Source: Nocardioides cavernae (lineage in GTDB: Bacteria > Actinomycetota > Actinomycetes > Propionibacteriales > Nocardioidaceae). From it: a stretch of DNA of 64,000 bases. Under the pieces are notes generated by a model that ran no database searches, had not been told where the DNA came from, and was given only the letters and a program-made list of their open reading frames with translations. How positions within the stretch are numbered: position 1 is the first letter of the stretch; every line of letters starts with the position of its first letter. The position numbers and the translations under genes are program-made. Positions 9,775 through 17,859 of the stretch are shown in pieces. Location: NCBI RefSeq assembly GCF_013410035.1, contig NZ_JACCBW010000005.1:124001-188000 (forward strand). The letters run 5' to 3'.

Positions 9775-10190
9775 TGCTTGCTACCTCCGAGGGTGCGGAC
9801 GAGTCGCGCGGTCGCGGTGCCGGTGACGTCGAGGCGGTTGATGCCGATGAGACCGAGGAACTGCGGGTCGTAGGAGTCCGTGACGGTTACCGTGATCGTG
9901 GTGCCGTCGTTGATGGCGACCGTTCCGGCGACGCCCGCGGCGTCGAGGTAGCGCTGGGCGGCGGCACGCGCGGCGGCGGGGGAGATCGCGAGGTCGTGGC
10001 CTTGGATGGCGGAGCTTCCTTCGACCTCCTCGCCACCGGCCCGTGCGGCCTGCGCGGCGACGTCGTGGGCTCGCTCGTGGGCGTGGACCTGGCCACCGAG
10101 GTCGACCGCGAGTCCGACGAGGAAGATCATCACGAAGCTGGACAGGGCCAGCCACACGGTGATGGAGCCGCGCTCGTCCCGGCGGCTCAT
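9771..10190 (-). CDS. TadG/TadE-like membrane-anchored pilus-assembly protein
   Basis: 139 residues from ATG 10190, chosen because this ATG overlaps the TGA of the upstream gene (ATGA). It starts [17 protein letters not shown], followed by one hydrophobic helix ([15 protein letters not shown]) and an extracytoplasmic part rich in Ala, Thr and Val. The RGS motif before the helix is like the cleavage region of pilin-like proteins, but the conserved Glu of true pseudopilins is missing, as in Rv3660c-type or TadG-like helicase/secretion-neighbouring membrane proteins. It is the third of three similar proteins in the operon and overlaps the LysM-BTAD gene by four bases. Its likely role is a minor component of the Tad-like surface structure. 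Confidence 0.75.
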   Translation of the reverse strand: MSRRDERGSITVWLALSSFVMIFLVGLAVDLGGQVHAHERAHDVAAQAARAGGEEVEGSSAIQGHDLAISPAAARAAAQRYLDAAGVAGTVAINDGTTITVTVTDSYDPQFLGLIGINRLDVTGTATARLVRTLGGSKQ

Positions 10191-10609
10191 CGTTCCCGCC
10201 ATGTGTCGATCGGGCTGGACATCGCCGCGTGCATGAAGCGGGATCCGGGGACTCCCGGAACGGCGAGATCGGACAGGTCGAGTCGGCAGGAAACAGTGAC
10301 GTTCACCAAGCCGGGAACGCCAGGCTGCTTGTCGAAGTCGCTCGTGTCGACGGCGACGTCGATGGCCGAGCAGCCGATCTTCTGGTTGGTGATGCTCGAG
10401 GTTGCTGCCTCGCGTGCATCGGCTCGTGCGGCGTCCGCGTTGCGGGCGAGTGAGGCTGACCGGGCGGCATCGGCGGCGGCGGACTGGAGCGCCTGATGGG
10501 TGGTCGCCGTACGACCTCCGAAGATGACCAGGCCGACGAAGAGCGCGAAGGCTGGTACGCCGATCGCCGCCTCGATCGCTGCTGAACCGCGTTCGTCCCG
10601 GCGGATCAC
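10187..10609 (-). CDS. TadE-like pseudopilin
   Basis: 140 residues from GTG 10609, whose GTGA overlaps the stop of the previous gene. The N-terminus IRRDERGSAAIEAAIG has a prepilin-like Gly-Ser plus Glu five residues on, followed by a hydrophobic helix (VPAFALFVGLVIFGG) and an Ala-rich region with two cysteines that might form a disulfide outside the cell. TadE-type proteins are minor pilins of Flp/Tad systems, cut by a TadV-type peptidase; none is encoded in this window. A start further upstream is possible in the open frame, but it would extend into the preceding gene. Confidence 0.78.
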   Translation of the reverse strand: MIRRDERGSAAIEAAIGVPAFALFVGLVIFGGRTATTHQALQSAAADAARSASLARNADAARADAREAATSSITNQKIGCSAIDVAVDTSDFDKQPGVPGLVNVTVSCRLDLSDLAVPGVPGSRFMHAAMSSPIDTWRER

Positions 10610-11022
10610 GGCGCGGTCACCTGCTCGACCGGCACGCTCGCGCTCTGCGTGATGCGGACCTTCCACCCCGGAATGACGCTCAGGGAGAAGCCGCTGACGG
10701 TCACGGTGGCAGTCGTGGCGGTCCGGTTCGCGCTCGTCGAGGTCGCGGTGATGACGTCATCACCACCGGCCTCGGCGAGGAAGTCGTTGGCGGCGCCGAC
10801 CCCGTCGGCCTCCCGGCCGTGCTCGGCACCGGCGGCTCTGGCGCCCTGCTGCGCAGCAGCGATGGCGACGGTCTTCGCCTGGTAGTAGAGCGCTGCCTGC
10901 ATCCCGAGGAACATGACCGCGAACAGTGCGGGCAGCAGGACGACGAGCTCGATCGAAACCGAGCCCCGTTCGCCGCGTCGCCGGCGGCGGCTACTTGATC
11001 TTGCCCGCTTCTGAGGTGACAT
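10606..11022 (-). CDS. TadE family minor pilin
   Basis: 138 residues from ATG 11022. After a very basic leader (SSRRRRRGERG) comes the class III pilin-like sequence GSVSIELVVLLPALFAVMF, which has the conserved Glu at the fifth place and a hydrophobic helix. This matches TadE family pseudopilins. The C-terminal domain is Thr- and Ala-rich and probably lies outside the membrane. It overlaps the Flp-like gene by 32 bases and the next TadE-like gene by four, so the small pilin genes are tightly coupled. Confidence 0.82.
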   Translation of the reverse strand: MSPQKRARSSSRRRRRGERGSVSIELVVLLPALFAVMFLGMQAALYYQAKTVAIAAAQQGARAAGAEHGREADGVGAANDFLAEAGGDDVITATSTSANRTATTATVTVSGFSLSVIPGWKVRITQSASVPVEQVTAP

Positions 11023-11185
11023 AGTTCGTGACCGCGAGAACCACGATCCCGACGATTCCGATGACGGCGACGGCCCAGAGGACGTGCTCCATCGTCACCG
11101 ACCCGCGTTCACTGCGGCGGGATGCTCGCAGGTCGTCGTACTTTCTGAGTGCTGCGATCTGCAGCAGGACCAGAACCTTCAACAT
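10991..11185 (-). CDS. Flp-like small pilin (DUF4244-like)
   Basis: 64 residues from ATG 11185, preceded by a strong ribosome site (AGGAGG six bases upstream). The pattern is a basic N-terminal part, RSERGSVTMEHVLWAV with Gly-Ser and the pilin Glu, one hydrophobic helix, and a very short tail (TSEAGKIK). The size and pattern fit the major Flp-type pilin of actinobacterial Tad loci, which polymerises after leader removal. Its place between tadC and tadE-like genes is the usual one. The strong ribosome site would suit a highly made structural subunit. Confidence 0.78.
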   Translation of the reverse strand: MLKVLVLLQIAALRKYDDLRASRRSERGSVTMEHVLWAVAVIGIVGIVVLAVTNYVTSEAGKIK

Positions 11186-11218
11186 GGGGTTTCCTCCTGT
11201 GGATGTGTCCTTCCGTGG

Positions 11219-12118
11219 TCACGAGTTCGTGAACATGCGAAGCAATGAGGGCGCGACGAGCAGCGCCATGAAGATCACGCCGAGCAGGGAGCCGGGCATC
11301 GACATGCGCTCGCCGACGGCGTTGGCCTGAGCGAGCTCGTCGTTGAGCATCGCCGTGCGCATGGCGGCGGAGCGGGCGCGCAGGGTCGCGTACACGCCGG
11401 CTCCTTCCTCGCCCGAGAGGCGCATGATGTCGGCGAAGTCGTCGAGCTCGGGCAGTCCGAGCTCCTCTGCCAAGGTGTGCAGCGCGTCCCAGGGCGGCAG
11501 TCCCGACCACCGCGACCGGGTGAGCTCCTCGGACAGCCGCGTGAACACCCACGAGTCGCCGACCTCGGCCGCAGCCTCCATCGCCTGGCGGTGGCCGATG
11601 CCGTTGTTCCGCTCCAACGCCACAAGGTCGATGTAGGCGCCGAGCGCTCGGGCAAACTCGGTCCGTGCCTTCTTGGCCTCGTCGAGGGCGTTGTAGTTCG
11701 GGATGAAGAACATGACGGCGGCCAGCGCGAGCGAGGCGACGGCCGGGAGCTGGAACGGGATGCTCAGCCCGAAGGCGTTGAAGAGCGTGACGAGCACCGG
11801 CGGGATGACGAGACCAAGCCCGGCGAACACCAGCTTCTCGCCGTGGAACTGCGTGCCCGGTATCCGCAGCAGCGCGAGTTCGCGAGTCGGCGTACGAACC
11901 CAGAGACCAGGCGGCAATACGCGCAGGCCCCACGGGCCGAGCCGCTCCTTGCTCGACCGCGCGGCGTCGGTGGCGGTCGAGCGCGGACGCGACGAGGAGA
12001 CTCTCTCGAGCGCGTCGGCGAGGTCGGGCTCCGCAGGCAGAAGGCGGGCGACGAGAAGCACGAAGCCGAGGCCTACGAGACCTCCGGCAAGGATCGCCAA
12101 CTGCAGCCCGGTGATCAT
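11219..12118 (-). CDS. tadC: TadC-like inner-membrane platform protein (type II secretion F family)
   Basis: 299 residues from ATG 12118, overlapping the tadB stop by four bases (ATGA). Hydrophobic segments lie at the start, around residues 105-150 and at the C-terminus, with a soluble helical T2SSF domain between them (ALGAYIDLVALERNNGIGHRQAMEAAA, then GVYATLRARSAAMRTAMLNDELAQANAVGERMSMP). The family forms, with TadB, the membrane base that the TadA ATPase works on. The reading frame is intact. Confidence 0.85.
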   Translation of the reverse strand: MITGLQLAILAGGLVGLGFVLLVARLLPAEPDLADALERVSSSRPRSTATDAARSSKERLGPWGLRVLPPGLWVRTPTRELALLRIPGTQFHGEKLVFAGLGLVIPPVLVTLFNAFGLSIPFQLPAVASLALAAVMFFIPNYNALDEAKKARTEFARALGAYIDLVALERNNGIGHRQAMEAAAEVGDSWVFTRLSEELTRSRWSGLPPWDALHTLAEELGLPELDDFADIMRLSGEEGAGVYATLRARSAAMRTAMLNDELAQANAVGERMSMPGSLLGVIFMALLVAPSLLRMFTNS

Positions 12119-12972
12119 CGCGACGCCTCCGCAACTGCCCGGGTCGCCAGGAACCGGGGGAGCGGCTTGCCTGCGGCCATGCGTCGCATCCAGATCAGGG
12201 TGGCGACGTACGCCGACAGGAGGAGCACGAGGAGCACCTGGCCGACCGGCGTGCGGTACGGCTCGACGTACGTCCCGGACAGCGCCAATACGACGAGCAC
12301 GCTCGCGCTGATCAGCGTGACCCACCGCGCGGTCGCTCGCGGCTTCGCCCGGTCCGCCTCGACCTGCCGGCGCGCGCGTACGTCGGCGCCGACCGACTCG
12401 GCGAGTCCTTCGAGGACGCTCGCCAGCCCGGCTCCGCGCCGGCGTGCGCCCAGGATCAGGTTGGCCGCGATCAGGTCGCCGGTCGCGTCGTCGAGCTCGT
12501 CGGCGAACGCGCGCAGAGCCTTCTCGGTGTCCCACCGTGCCCGCAGCCGGGTCACCAGTCGATTGACCTCTTCGGCGATAGGAGCGGGCGTCGACCGCAG
12601 GGTTGCGACGAGGGCTTGCTCCAGGCCGATGCCGACGGTGAGGACTCCTGAGAGCGATCGAGTCCACTCCTCCATCGCTTCGAGGCGCGCGATCTGCGTG
12701 GCTGCCGGAGGAGCGCTGAGCAGGACGGGGAGCCCGATGACGGCGACGGGCGCGATGACGAGCGCCAGGATCCAGGCGGTGATGAGCCAGCCGACGAGGC
12801 CGAGCGCGCCACCGGCGAGAAGCAGAATCCGGGTGCGACGGTTGAGTGCGCGGCGCCGACTTGATGCTGTGGGCTCCCGCGGTGGAACAGCGGTCGGGCG
12901 CAGGCCGATGACCACCCCGAGGAGCCCCAGGGCGACGAGGCCACCGGCCATGGCAGGGAGGATTGTGGTCAT
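12115..12972 (-). CDS. tadB: TadB-like inner-membrane platform protein (type II secretion F family)
   Basis: 285 residues from ATG 12972. Two hydrophobic segments lie at the N-terminus and about 75-105, then a T2SSF-type helical domain (EEWTRSLSGVLTVGIGLEQAL, then AANLILGARRRGAGLASVLEGLAESVGADVRARRQVEADRAKPRATARW), then two C-terminal membrane segments. This is the standard TadB pattern. The gene overlaps tadA and tadC by four bases each, so it is part of one transcript. Confidence 0.86.
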   Translation of the reverse strand: MTTILPAMAGGLVALGLLGVVIGLRPTAVPPREPTASSRRRALNRRTRILLLAGGALGLVGWLITAWILALVIAPVAVIGLPVLLSAPPAATQIARLEAMEEWTRSLSGVLTVGIGLEQALVATLRSTPAPIAEEVNRLVTRLRARWDTEKALRAFADELDDATGDLIAANLILGARRRGAGLASVLEGLAESVGADVRARRQVEADRAKPRATARWVTLISASVLVVLALSGTYVEPYRTPVGQVLLVLLLSAYVATLIWMRRMAAGKPLPRFLATRAVAEASR

Positions 12973-14444
12973 ATCCGGGCTCCCAGCGGCTGACTCGCGA
13001 GGTACGCCGCCAGGTCGAAGCCGTGCTGGGCGAGCCTCCGGTACTCGTCGGGGAGGACGTCTGGGACTGGGACGCCAGTGGCATCGGCTCGGAACACATG
13101 GGTGGTCGCGTAGCCGGGGTCCTTCTCGCCCGGCGCGAGCGCGATGACCTCCGCGACCCGCCTGGTCCGCTGAGCTCCACCAGGCCCGACCTTGGTCTCC
13201 AGGCTCAACTGGACATTCAGGTCGACGGTCGCTGCGAGCTTGCTGGTCGCGAGACCCTGCGTGACGTGCGGACCCGCCTCCATCGCGCAGGTCACGAGCT
13301 TGCGCACCGCAGCCACGGCGTCGGCAGCGTGCGTCGTGGAGATGGATCCGGTGCCGGACTCCATCGCCTTGATCATGGCCCAGATTTCCTTGCCACGGAC
13401 CTCGCCGACGATCTGTCGCGAAAGGTTGAAGCGGAAGGAGTCGACGAGCGCCTCGTCCAGCGTGAACTCACCCGACTGCCGCCCATCAGGACCGCGCTCA
13501 CCCGAGCCCGGCCGCGCCTCCCATGGGATGACCACCTTGTGCCGGCCGAGCTCGTGCAGGTGCAGCTCGTATTCCGTCTCGAAGGTGCCGATCGCCTCGA
13601 GCTCGTCGATCTCGGCACGGAGGGCTCGAACCAGCGTGGTCTTCCCGGCCCCCTGCGCCCCGGCCACCACGATCGAGCACCGGGCTCGCACAGCAGCTCT
13701 CAGGAACGAGGCGACGACCGGCGTCATCATGTCGCGCTTGACCAGGTCCTCGAGCGTCACCCGCATCAACCGATGACGACGGATGACGACCGACGGACGC
13801 GTCGTCACCCACGCCACGGCCGCGAGCCGCGACCCGCCGTCGAGCCTCATGTGGAGGCTCGGCTGCGCCTCGGAGAACGAACGAGCATTCACCTCGCTGC
13901 GCGAAGCAAGGAAGACGAGGAAGTCGATCAGCTCCTGATCGGAGTCGGCCACCGGGGGTCCGGGAACGAGCGTCCCGTCGATCAGCTCGAGCTGTACGTT
14001 GTCGTGGCCGACGATGACGATGTTCTCGATCCGGTCGTCATCCACCAAGGGCTGGAGGCGGCCGAGGCGGAACAGGGAGTCGAACACGGCCTGGGCGGTC
14101 GCCTGTTGCTTCGAGGGACTCCACGAACCGAGGCCGGTGTCGACAGCCTCCGCCATCGCGGACTCGATCAGGTCGAGCACGATCGACCGGCCCAGCTCCT
14201 GCTGTGCCTCCTTGTCCAGTCGGGCGCGGCCGGACTGCACGGCTTGACTCAGTTGTTCCGACGCCTGGGCCCGCAAGGTCGAGACGAGCGCCCAGTCGCC
14301 ATCGGAGGTTGGAACAGGAGCTGACGCCACCGTGGCGTCGAGACCGCTGGGCACAACGTGGGGGACGCCGTTGGAGGACTGGCTGAAGAGTGGCAGGCGG
14401 GTCAGGTCGCCGTACTCGTTCGCGAATCGGTAGGCCTCCGTCAT
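12969..14444 (-). CDS. tadA: TadA-like secretion ATPase (VirB11/CpaF family)
   Basis: 491 residues from ATG 14444, whose ATGA overlaps the stop of the upstream TadZ frame. The N-terminal domain contains the family run LQPLVDDDRIENIVIVGHDNVQ. The RecA-like domain has Walker A GAQGAGKTT at about 260-268, acidic residues in FETEYELHL, and a late STTHAADA segment equivalent to the His box. CpaF/TadA ATPases power pilus growth and, in the related VirB11 family, conjugative transfer. The frame is open from end to end. In the sequence as written, an upstream frame reads into it because of the shift in the preceding gene, so a longer fused start must be an artefact. Confidence 0.9.
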   Translation of the reverse strand: MTEAYRFANEYGDLTRLPLFSQSSNGVPHVVPSGLDATVASAPVPTSDGDWALVSTLRAQASEQLSQAVQSGRARLDKEAQQELGRSIVLDLIESAMAEAVDTGLGSWSPSKQQATAQAVFDSLFRLGRLQPLVDDDRIENIVIVGHDNVQLELIDGTLVPGPPVADSDQELIDFLVFLASRSEVNARSFSEAQPSLHMRLDGGSRLAAVAWVTTRPSVVIRRHRLMRVTLEDLVKRDMMTPVVASFLRAAVRARCSIVVAGAQGAGKTTLVRALRAEIDELEAIGTFETEYELHLHELGRHKVVIPWEARPGSGERGPDGRQSGEFTLDEALVDSFRFNLSRQIVGEVRGKEIWAMIKAMESGTGSISTTHAADAVAAVRKLVTCAMEAGPHVTQGLATSKLAATVDLNVQLSLETKVGPGGAQRTRRVAEVIALAPGEKDPGYATTHVFRADATGVPVPDVLPDEYRRLAQHGFDLAAYLASQPLGARI

Positions 14445-15206
14445 GCTCGTGCCTCCTCGACCAGCGCGAACTGACCTCGGGCGACGTGCGCCTGGACCGA
14501 CTGGACGGCGGCTTGGAGCGCGCGGACGTAGGAGCCGGTCTCGAAGTGCTTCGGGGGTGCCGCGCCGCGGTGATAGACGGCCGCGGCGGCCCGGGTCGCC
14601 CGGCACGTCGGCGATGACGGGCATGCCGAGAACCTTGGTGACCTCGGTGGCCCGGTAGGGCTGGCCCTCGGCGACAAGGAGCAGGCCGGGGTCACGCCAT
14701 CCTGTGGCCGGCTGGCGGATGGTCTCCGCCCAGGAGCGCGCGGCCGAAATCGACGGCAGATTGGCCCTGGTGACCAGGAGCGTCGCGTCGGCGGCCTCCA
14801 GCAGCGGCGTCGGCGAGGCCACGAGGCCCAGCCGGCCGGCATCGACGATCACGTCCTGGCCGTTGTCGTCCAGGTCGTGGAGCGCAGCCGCCAACGGGTC
14901 CCAGACGTCGCGCAGCGCCGTGGCCTGAGCGTGCGATCGGATGCCGGCGACGAACGAGACGTTCGGGCTCAGCGGGCGTACGACGTCGCGCAGTGCGTCC
15001 GCCGTGCCGAGCGGAGAGAGGGCGAGCTCGATCAGCCCGGCGTCGTACGGCGTAGTGCCGCGGAGGAACCCCGCGAGGACGCCGGATCCGCCAGTGGGGT
15101 CGGCCTCGACGAGGAGCACTGGCCGTGGCCAACTCAACGCCATGCCGACTGCCGTGGTGGTGACACCGGGCGAGCCGGATGCCGAGGTGAGACACACGAT
15201 GGCCAT
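14441..15206 (-). pseudogene. TadZ/ParA-like ATPase, frameshifted near 14592
   Basis: The start is ATG 15206 or GTG 15209, both overlapping the upstream stop. The N-terminus IVCLTSASGSPGVTTTAVGMAL is a deviant Walker A of the ParA/MinD class with no Lys in the usual place, as in several TadZ proteins. LLVEADPTGGSG and DVIVDAGRLG are the later motifs. After VIADVPGDP the frame breaks; the sense continues one frame over as AAAAVYHRGAAPPKHFETGS and ends with a TGA at 14443-14441, overlapping tadA in the usual way. One extra base in the GGG run at about 14590-14595 explains both. TadZ proteins place the Tad machine at its site in the cell. It is broken as written, or a base-call error. Confidence 0.8.
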
Positions 15207-15883
15207 CACTGGGCTCCCGAGTCGAGGATCAGCGCCACGTTGCCGGTCGCGGCGCGGGCCGCGAGGACACTCGCGTCGGCGTACGGCACCAGGACGTTGA
15301 CGACGGTGTTGCCTGTCGTCTCATCGATCGCCGTGCCGACAACCTCGGCGGCGGTGAACTGCGGCGCACCGGTCGGGGCGTCGCCGTTGGCAGCCGGGGT
15401 GACGATGATGCGGACCTTGTCTCCGCCGTGCATGGGGAGCGCCGGGACCTGTGCCGGAGTCAGCGAGATCCCGACGATCGACTGCCCCTCCGGTGGCATC
15501 GGAGCATCAGTCGTCGACTCGGTCGTGATCAGTCCGCCAGCGGCGACGTCGAGCGCCGCGCGCTGACCGATGATGTCGTCGTACGCAGAGGCGGGGAGTG
15601 GCTCCAGAGCCGGATCACCGCTGATCCGGATGCGCTGGATGTCGTCGGCAGCGATCACCTCGCCCCGGTGGATCGTCTTTGTCGCAGCAAGGACCTCCTC
15701 GGTGCTGGTCGTGGCGTTCCATGCCCACGCGCCGAGCAGACATCCGAGGGCCGTGATGACCACGGCTGCGACGACAAGACCAGGCCGTCTGCGCAGCTTG
15801 GGCGGGGGAGTGATCGGCGGCCCGACGTCGGGCGCGGTGCGGTGGGGGCCGGGCTTCCGGTCCTCTCGGGTAGTCGTGGTCAC
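15206..15883 (-). CDS. SAF-domain protein, CpaB/RcpC-like Flp pilus assembly protein
   Basis: 225 residues from GTG 15883, with a GGGAGG ribosome site seven bases upstream. There is a short basic, Pro-rich cytoplasmic N-terminus, one membrane helix (GLVVAAVVITALGCLLGAWAW), then a SAF domain (VLAATKTIHRGEVIAADDIQRI) and a beta-rich C-terminal part. CpaB/RcpC proteins sit in the envelope and support Flp pilus assembly. The gene is in frame throughout and overlaps the TadZ start. Confidence 0.83.
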   Translation of the reverse strand: MTTTTREDRKPGPHRTAPDVGPPITPPPKLRRRPGLVVAAVVITALGCLLGAWAWNATTSTEEVLAATKTIHRGEVIAADDIQRIRISGDPALEPLPASAYDDIIGQRAALDVAAGGLITTESTTDAPMPPEGQSIVGISLTPAQVPALPMHGGDKVRIIVTPAANGDAPTGAPQFTAAEVVGTAIDETTGNTVVNVLVPYADASVLAARAATGNVALILDSGAQ

Positions 15884-15908
15884 TTCGTCCCTCCCCGCGC
15901 AGCGCTCG

Positions 15909-16870
15909 TCAGTTCACGAGCACCTGCGCTTCGCCGATCCGGATCTGGGCCGAGCGGTTGAGGCCGTCGAGGCGGATCGTCCCGGTCTGGCCCGCGCCCG
16001 ACCAGGTGATGACCCAACTCGAGGTCGCGGTGACGGTGTGGGCGTCATCGGTCTGGCCCGCGCTCGACTTCTTATAGGTGTGGCCGCAGTCGGGGGAGTC
16101 CGTCCGCCCGAACTCCGGCTTGTACGGCGAGCCCGCCGTGTCGCAGACGACCTCGGTTCCGTCGCCCATGTCCCACGTGATGTGCAGGACCTTCGCTGTT
16201 GCGGTGATCGTGATGCCGCCTGCGGACGCACTCTCCGTGATCGGGCCGAACGTCTGGCTGCTCGGCGCCTTGGCCCACATCCACACCGGCATGCCGACAA
16301 GGCCGATGCTGTCGGGCCCCGGCTCGGGAGCGATGCCGATGTCGATCGCCCTGAGGTGCATGTTCTCGATAGCGATCTGCGCGACCTCTCTCGGCGTCGG
16401 CCCCGCGCCGGAGTTCGGCGGCGGATCCTGCGTCCAGATCGTGATGAGCAGCCCGGTCTGTGGCTGGTCGCAGTAGTAGACGGCGCCGTCGCCGGGCTCG
16501 TGGCCCTGCCACATGGGATCGCCAGCCGGCGGCTGGGGTTGAACCAGGGTGATGTAGCAGTGGTACGCGTTCGACCAGTACGCGCCGTCCTTCGTGCAGG
16601 GGACCGGTCCAGGCGGTGGCTTGGTGACGCCTTGGCTCGTGCCGTCCCAGTAGCAGGCGGCGCCGCTTCCGGTGTCCTCTGGCCCGTCGTCGCCTGGCGT
16701 GCCCGGCGTGCCGGGATTGCCCGGGACGTGGATCCAGATCAGGCATTCGCCGGTGGCGGGGTCGGTCTGACCGCAGACCGTGCCGTCGGCGTACGCCGTT
16801 CCGGACGCAAGGGCAGTGAGGCTGGCAGAGGCGAGGGCGGTCAGCAGGAGGCGAATCAGAGGCTGCGCAT
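15909..16870 (-). pseudogene. Secreted PKD-like protein, frameshifted in its signal peptide near 16860
   Basis: The mature part is open (ADGTVCGQTDPATGECLIWI onward). It has a Pro/Gly-rich stretch, several cysteines, and a PKD-like ending: ITWDMGDGTEVVC, a Cys-Gly-His-Thr-Tyr motif, then VTATSSWVITWSGAGQTG. No good start lies in this frame; but ATG 16870 followed by one added base near 16858-16861 gives a clean signal peptide (MRSLLIRLLLTALASASLTA). The same added base also ends the upstream lipoprotein at a TGA overlapping this ATG, so a single missing base explains both oddities. Such PKD-like exported proteins are common in actinobacterial Tad clusters; their role is not established. Confidence 0.8.
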
Positions 16871-17481
16871 GGCGTCTGCTTGAGGTCCTGGCCCGTCGCC
16901 ACGCGCCATCCGCCGCTCGGGTCGGCGGCGAAGTCGTAGTTCGCAACGGTGTAACGCGTCCACTCGGTGTCCGGGCGGTCGGGGGAGACGATCGACTTGC
17001 CGCTCTTGTCGAGCACGTCGACCTTGGTAACGTCCCAGCAGACGTCGATGACGACCGTGGGCACCTTACCGGCGTCCGGGTTGGAGTTGTCGAGGGTGAC
17101 CGACTGGACCTTCAGTTCGCTGATGGCCGTCGCGCCGGTCTGGCGCTGTCCTTGATCGTGCTGCCGTCGTACGAGGGTCTGCACGGCGTTGAGTTGTGCG
17201 CCGATCGCGACGGTCTCGAGCTTCTTCAGGTCGCTGGAGGGATCGGCCCGGAGCGCGTCGAGGACGGCGTAGTAGTCGGTCATCGCGGCGGTTGCGTCCC
17301 CGGTCGCGGCGTCGTTGGGCGACGTCGGCGAGGCGGTCGCGGTCGGGCTCGCCGACTCCGTCGGCGACGACGTGGCCGGCGATGTCGGCGGCGGATCCGC
17401 ATCGTTGTCGGCACACGCCGACACCGCGGCCAACAGGAGTGTGCCGGTCGCCAGGAAGGTCAACCCGAGTCGATTCTTCAT
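16857..17481 (-). CDS. Secreted lipoprotein, first gene of the Tad-like operon
   Basis: About 205 residues from ATG 17479-17481 to the expected end at about 16857. The signal peptide NRLGLTFLATGTLLLAAVSAC has a lipobox (AVSAC) with Cys near residue 23. A Pro/Ser/Thr-rich linker follows, then a folded domain (AMTDYYAVLDALRADPSSDLKKLETVAIG ... VVIDVCWDVTKVDVLDKSGKS ... VANYDFAADPSGGWRVATGQDLKQ) similar to small secreted proteins next to Tad loci. In the sequence as written the frame runs on to 16072 through an unrelated Arg/His-rich reading, because a base appears to be missing near 16860; the true end is taken as the TGA that this base would create. Confidence 0.72.
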
Positions 17482-17859
17482 GGTGGTGGTCCTGCTTCCT
17501 CTCGCCTACGGCGATGAGGCGCGACGACATCCCGCGGGCGGTGCGTGCATCGTCTGAACCTCATCGTAAGCCTGATTCACGGATCCGGACCCGACGTCTT
17601 TACCCGGGTCTCTTCGGGGATCAGGTGCTCGTCTCTGCCCAAGCCCGTCGTCCCACCTCATTCCTCAGCCTCTCCCTCCCCGTGGCTCCTTCAGCCTTCT
17701 CGCTCACCCTGCCCTCCCACCTGCCCATCGCCTCTCCGCGCCCTCATCTCGTACTGCTTCCGCTCTCCTCGACTACCGCCTCCTTGCCGTCACACGGTGT
17801 GCAGTTCGAGGGGGTGTGGAGAAGGACGCGCACCTGAGGCCTGTGGAACGGAAACGGCA
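17482..17859. other. Divergent intergenic region between the Tad-like operon and the relaxase gene
   Basis: No credible gene is seen in these 378 bases. They must hold the promoters of both directions. The right half is unusually pyrimidine-rich on the plus strand. The left part carries the nested inverted repeat at 17582-17622. A transfer origin is often found just upstream of a relaxase gene, so this is the most likely place for one; that is an inference from position. Confidence 0.5.
17582..17622. repeat. Nested inverted repeat, candidate oriT or operator
   Basis: The inner arms GACCCG (17588-17593) and CGGGTC (17605-17610) are separated by 11 bases. The outer arms GATCC (17582-17586) and GGATC (17618-17622) surround them. 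The structure lies about 240 bases upstream of the relaxase start. The arms are short, so chance cannot be excluded in GC-rich DNA. Confidence 0.35.

Noticed and set aside
11477..14324. Long plus-strand frames in the Tad region
   Set aside because: Antisense to tadA/tadB/tadC, Arg-rich, without start context or motif.
12969..15209. A single 746-residue fusion of TadZ and TadA
   Set aside because: The joining part (about 50 residues) is Arg/Pro-rich without sense, while the neighbouring frame gives the proper TadZ end and an ATGA start for TadA. The fusion is produced by the extra base near 14592.
16072..17481. A 469-residue lipoprotein
   Set aside because: After about residue 205 the reading becomes Arg/His-rich and overlaps the PKD-like gene. 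The true end is about 16857.
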